A DNA stretch of 16,211 nt from Candidatus Bathyarchaeota archaeon (lineage in GTDB: Archaea; Thermoproteota; Bathyarchaeia; Bathyarchaeales; UBA233). Positions 13,513-16,211 of this stretch are shown here, piece after piece (the first letter of the stretch is position 1; every line of letters starts with the position of its first letter). The stretch lies in the NCBI GenBank assembly GCA_004376975.1, contig SOJA01000205.1, positions 1-16,211 of the forward strand, read 5' to 3'. The position numbers were made by a program, and so were the translations under genes. The notes beneath the pieces were generated by a model. The model did no database searches and was not told the DNA's origin. It saw nothing but the letters and a program-made list of their open reading frames with translations.

Positions 13513-14577
13513 TCACTTACTTTCTTCAAGTTTAGTGGGCAGGTACTCATCTACAATATAAGTTAAACCGTATCTGCTGAAGGCTTCTTGCTCGGCCTTC
13601 TTCCTTATTTTCAAAAATGTCTTAATCTCTCTCTGCCACAATGGATCCTTATATCGTGGGTCCCTCTGTAACTCATAAAGCCTTTTTATGTCTACTTCGT
13701 CCAGCGGATACGTCGGCAGTTTATACTTGACAATATCTGTTGCCCAGACTCCGCTCCATTTAGCATCGGGTGTAGTTAGTTCCCTTAGGTGTGCAGCGTT
13801 TGCTGAACCTGAGATTATAACCATGGCTATGTGCATTCCCCATGGATCGCCATCTGTAAAAATATAAGTTGGAAGGTTTAATTCTCTGTTAAGCCTTCTA
13901 ATGAAGTGGCGTGTTGCTCTTGGGGCTTGTCCAGCCGTTAAAACAAGTATTGCATTAAACTTTTTGTGCACGTTCTCCTCTACGAACCTTGTGAACAAGC
14001 CGCCTTTCTCTATGGCTATGACCTTATCCGCTGTCGTATTCACAAACTCCGATGATGTTAGAGCGGGTCCAATCATAATGCCGTCTGGATGAGAGGTTAG
14101 ATTCAACGTTTTCCCTTCATATCCACGCACCGTATATTCTATTGTCAGGTCGCCGAAAACTGCTGAACGTTCTTCTGGAAAGATATTGAATTCTTCTCTA
14201 GACAATCCTAAAACCGTTTCCAGATCCGTTATGATATTGTTCGATTCTTGCTGATCTTTGAATTTCATCTCGTACGCTTGCGCAGAATAATAAACATCCC
14301 TTAGGGTCGACGTTTTACGCTGAGAACTGAGTTCTCGGGAAAACAATGCTGTCCAAACAAGCTGTGTGAAAGGTCTTATATGACGCATGTTGCGGGCGTT
14401 CCTGAGAACTCTTCTATCACCCAAAATATACTGTCTCACTTGGGGATCATAACAAATGTTTTCTGTTGAGCGACTCGGCATCTCTATTGAAGGAAAATAT
14501 CCCCTATCCATCTGTTCGTAAACCTCAAGCCCAAGGCTCTCCAAACTTGCTAAAACTTCCTTTTTCCTTTCTATCAT
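13513..14577 (-). CDS. top6A: DNA topoisomerase VI subunit A
   Basis: Spo11-like subunit that cuts both DNA strands in the type IIB topoisomerase A2B2 complex. Numbered from the upstream TTG at 14604, the catalytic Tyr lies in LRDVYYSAQAY (Y106 expected, Y105 beside it) within the 5Y-CAP domain. The Toprim residues are E199 in VIAIEKGGLF and D251/D253 in FTDGDPWG. All are present, so the protein looks active; the length is normal. Start choice: ATG 14577 gives the usual beginning (MIERKKEVLASLESLG) and has AAAGGT 3 nt upstream; TTG 14604 would overlap top6B by 11 nt and has no SD. From ATG 14577 the gap to top6B is 16 nt, so the two are cotranscribed. Confidence 0.96.
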   Translation of the reverse strand: MIERKKEVLASLESLGLEVYEQMDRGYFPSIEMPSRSTENICYDPQVRQYILGDRRVLRNARNMRHIRPFTQLVWTALFSRELSSQRKTSTLRDVYYSAQAYEMKFKDQQESNNIITDLETVLGLSREEFNIFPEERSAVFGDLTIEYTVRGYEGKTLNLTSHPDGIMIGPALTSSEFVNTTADKVIAIEKGGLFTRFVEENVHKKFNAILVLTAGQAPRATRHFIRRLNRELNLPTYIFTDGDPWGMHIAMVIISGSANAAHLRELTTPDAKWSGVWATDIVKYKLPTYPLDEVDIKRLYELQRDPRYKDPLWQREIKTFLKIRKKAEQEAFSRYGLTYIVDEYLPTKLEESK

Positions 14578-14593
14578 GATACCTTTATGTTTT

Positions 14594-16111
14594 CTATGTT
14601 CCAAATTTCTTCACACTTCTCAAAAGCTTTTTTATATCCGGATTTTTTTCCTTACCAGCAAGCTGAGTTGAAAAACGGGCTATTTTCGGCAAATACCTGC
14701 TGAAGACATCAAGTCTTTTCTGCTCTTTGTGCACATGCTCCTTTCTAGTTAAAAAGCGTTGAAGCCGACGGGCGACCTCTCGCAGTCCGTTGGCTATTTC
14801 TCTTCTGACTTCTGGTCTGTCAGCGATGAATTCCTTTCCAACAGTTTTGTATGGGATTTTGGTGCTGCAAATATGTACTGCTATAGCGATCGGCATATCA
14901 GGTGTAACCTTATATCTTCGCCAATTCATCGAGTTTGTCACTATTGTTGAGACATCGCTTGCTTCGTCATAAAGTAATGGGATTCTGTTGGCAAAACGAT
15001 AAATCAGGAAGTTTCCTTTCCTAGGAATATCCCCCCCGTAAGCAATTGCCACTTCAACAATGAAGGGATGACCAGCATAGGCTGACGGACTACGTTGATG
15101 GACAACCACAAACTCAGGCTTCAGCTCCTTCAGAACACCTACCTCCAACAACTCCTCACCTAAAGGTGACAAGCAACTCGCGTTTGGCGGCAAGAACTCC
15201 CTAAACTTTCTTAGCATGCGCATTAACCTAACAACTTCCCCATGGGTAAGCTTTTTAGGATTCTTGGATGGACTTATGTTACTGAATGCCAAGAACTTGT
15301 TCGCGGTGATTTCGCCGACTCTGTGAAAATGGTTTTTCAGGAATTCAAGCATGTTCCGGTAAGGAGTTACTTGTATAAGGCGTTGGAGAAGTTCCACGTC
15401 AACACCATATGGGTGCGGTAGGGTCTCCTTTGGTGGATTAGGCATCTCCTCAGTGACTCTTGTAAACTTGTATAACCTGCCTTTAGGGTCAATAAAAGTC
15501 ATGTTTGCGTATGGATTGACCATTGCGGTCTGTTTGAAGTATTCCAGAATTTTTGGCATAGCTCTACTGTAATCGCCTTCAAGACTGAACTCAACTATCG
15601 TTCCACGCCATCTTTCTTTATTTATGAGAACCTTTCTATCAAGTATGAGCGGTCTGTTTCTCTGAATGTCGATCCTAAGCTTATACGCATAGATTCTTGA
15701 TCGGCCAGTGCTTGAGATTACTCGGGCAGGCTGATGCGTAGTGATTTGTCCATATAAAATCGCCATTTTTCCACCTAAACCGAAGGTTCCTCTTTGCTGT
15801 TTTGGCTTGTATTTTGAGCCGTAAAGCACTTGTCCAAAGGCTGACGGTATATGTCTTGGCGGGATTCCTATGCCGTTGTCTTCAACTCTGAGCTTGTAAA
15901 CGTTTCTTTCTTCATCTGCCTCATCTGCATAGGAAAGTCTGACATAGATGCTTGGTAGTATTTTAAGGGTGTCAGTGGCATCTAAAGAATTCTCCACAAG
16001 TTCTCTTACGGCTGCGAAAACGGCTCGAGAGGGATTTGTGAATCCCGCTATTTCTCTATTCCTATAAAAGAAGTCTGCTGCGCTTATCTCCTCAAATGTT
16101 GTCTTAGCCAC
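14594..16111 (-). CDS. top6B: DNA topoisomerase VI subunit B
   Basis: GHKL ATPase subunit of topoisomerase VI, 505 aa. ATP-driven dimerisation of this subunit opens and closes the DNA gate. Motifs: RELVENSLDA (36-45, N box), EDNGIGIPP (77-85, G1) and GTFGLGGKMA (108-117, G2 lid). The later STKIPYKTVGKEFIAD stretch belongs to the transducer domain. The H2TH-like middle region (about 230-310) is present, and I see no extra C-terminal Ig-like domain. The start is GTG 16111, with GGTGGAGG ending 5 nt upstream, a strong SD. It comes first in the top6B-top6A operon, the usual archaeal arrangement that keeps subunits in balance. About 100 nt upstream is in the window, with no clear TATA box. Confidence 0.97.
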   Translation of the reverse strand: MAKTTFEEISAADFFYRNREIAGFTNPSRAVFAAVRELVENSLDATDTLKILPSIYVRLSYADEADEERNVYKLRVEDNGIGIPPRHIPSAFGQVLYGSKYKPKQQRGTFGLGGKMAILYGQITTHQPARVISSTGRSRIYAYKLRIDIQRNRPLILDRKVLINKERWRGTIVEFSLEGDYSRAMPKILEYFKQTAMVNPYANMTFIDPKGRLYKFTRVTEEMPNPPKETLPHPYGVDVELLQRLIQVTPYRNMLEFLKNHFHRVGEITANKFLAFSNISPSKNPKKLTHGEVVRLMRMLRKFREFLPPNASCLSPLGEELLEVGVLKELKPEFVVVHQRSPSAYAGHPFIVEVAIAYGGDIPRKGNFLIYRFANRIPLLYDEASDVSTIVTNSMNWRRYKVTPDMPIAIAVHICSTKIPYKTVGKEFIADRPEVRREIANGLREVARRLQRFLTRKEHVHKEQKRLDVFSRYLPKIARFSTQLAGKEKNPDIKKLLRSVKKFGT

Positions 16112-16211
16112 CTAAGCCTCCACCAACACCATCTCTGACACAAATCACTTTTACGATATGTTCTGCTCACTCTTTAATTTAACTACACTTCTAAGCAAAT
16201 TCTGTTCATTT

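Overview
The window is from an archaeal chromosome. It encodes a group II chaperonin (thermosome), translation initiation factor aIF5B and both subunits of DNA topoisomerase VI, and the promoters look archaeal (TTTATATT-type boxes preceded by purine-rich elements). Moderate GC, a DUF4342 zinc-ribbon protein and a leftover dockerin-like repeat suggest an uncultured TACK-lineage archaeon, perhaps Bathyarchaeota. That assignment is inference; no rRNA gene is present to test it.

Left arm (1-4205, + strand): four tightly packed exporter genes. A MacB/LolD-type ATPase (its 5' end lies outside the window) is followed 1 nt later by its FtsX/MacB permease. A second ATPase and an ABC-2 permease of the DrrA/DrrB type come next, joined by a Shine-Dalgarno (SD) sequence that overlaps a stop codon. 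The extracellular parts of both permeases are rich in N-glycosylation sequons.

Middle-left (4206-6285): gene-poor. It holds one unrecognised 141-aa gene and one small three-helix membrane protein. The two long spacers are not empty: they carry the C-terminal remnant of a dockerin-type protein, a small Cys-rich ORF with a good SD but an in-frame TGA at codon 14, several perfect hairpins, and a 73-bp inverted-repeat element downstream of the thermosome gene.

Centre (6286-9499): the thermosome gene with a clear promoter, then a ubiquitin-like conjugation or sulfur-carrier locus. An E1-like adenylyltransferase on the - strand is divergent from two beta-grasp proteins on the + strand, both ending in Gly-Gly. 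The shared promoter region carries an inverted repeat. The E1 has zinc cysteines but no cysteine in the usual thioester region.

Right arm (9500-16211): a probable remnant of a radical-SAM N-terminus, an ornithine cyclodeaminase/mu-crystallin family dehydrogenase, and a convergent aIF5B gene. A DUF4342 zinc-ribbon gene diverges from aIF5B. A small two-helix membrane protein and the top6B-top6A pair follow on the - strand.

No wholly new multi-gene system stands out. The best leads are the E1/double beta-grasp locus, the interrupted Cys-rich ORF and the structured element at 6124-6196.
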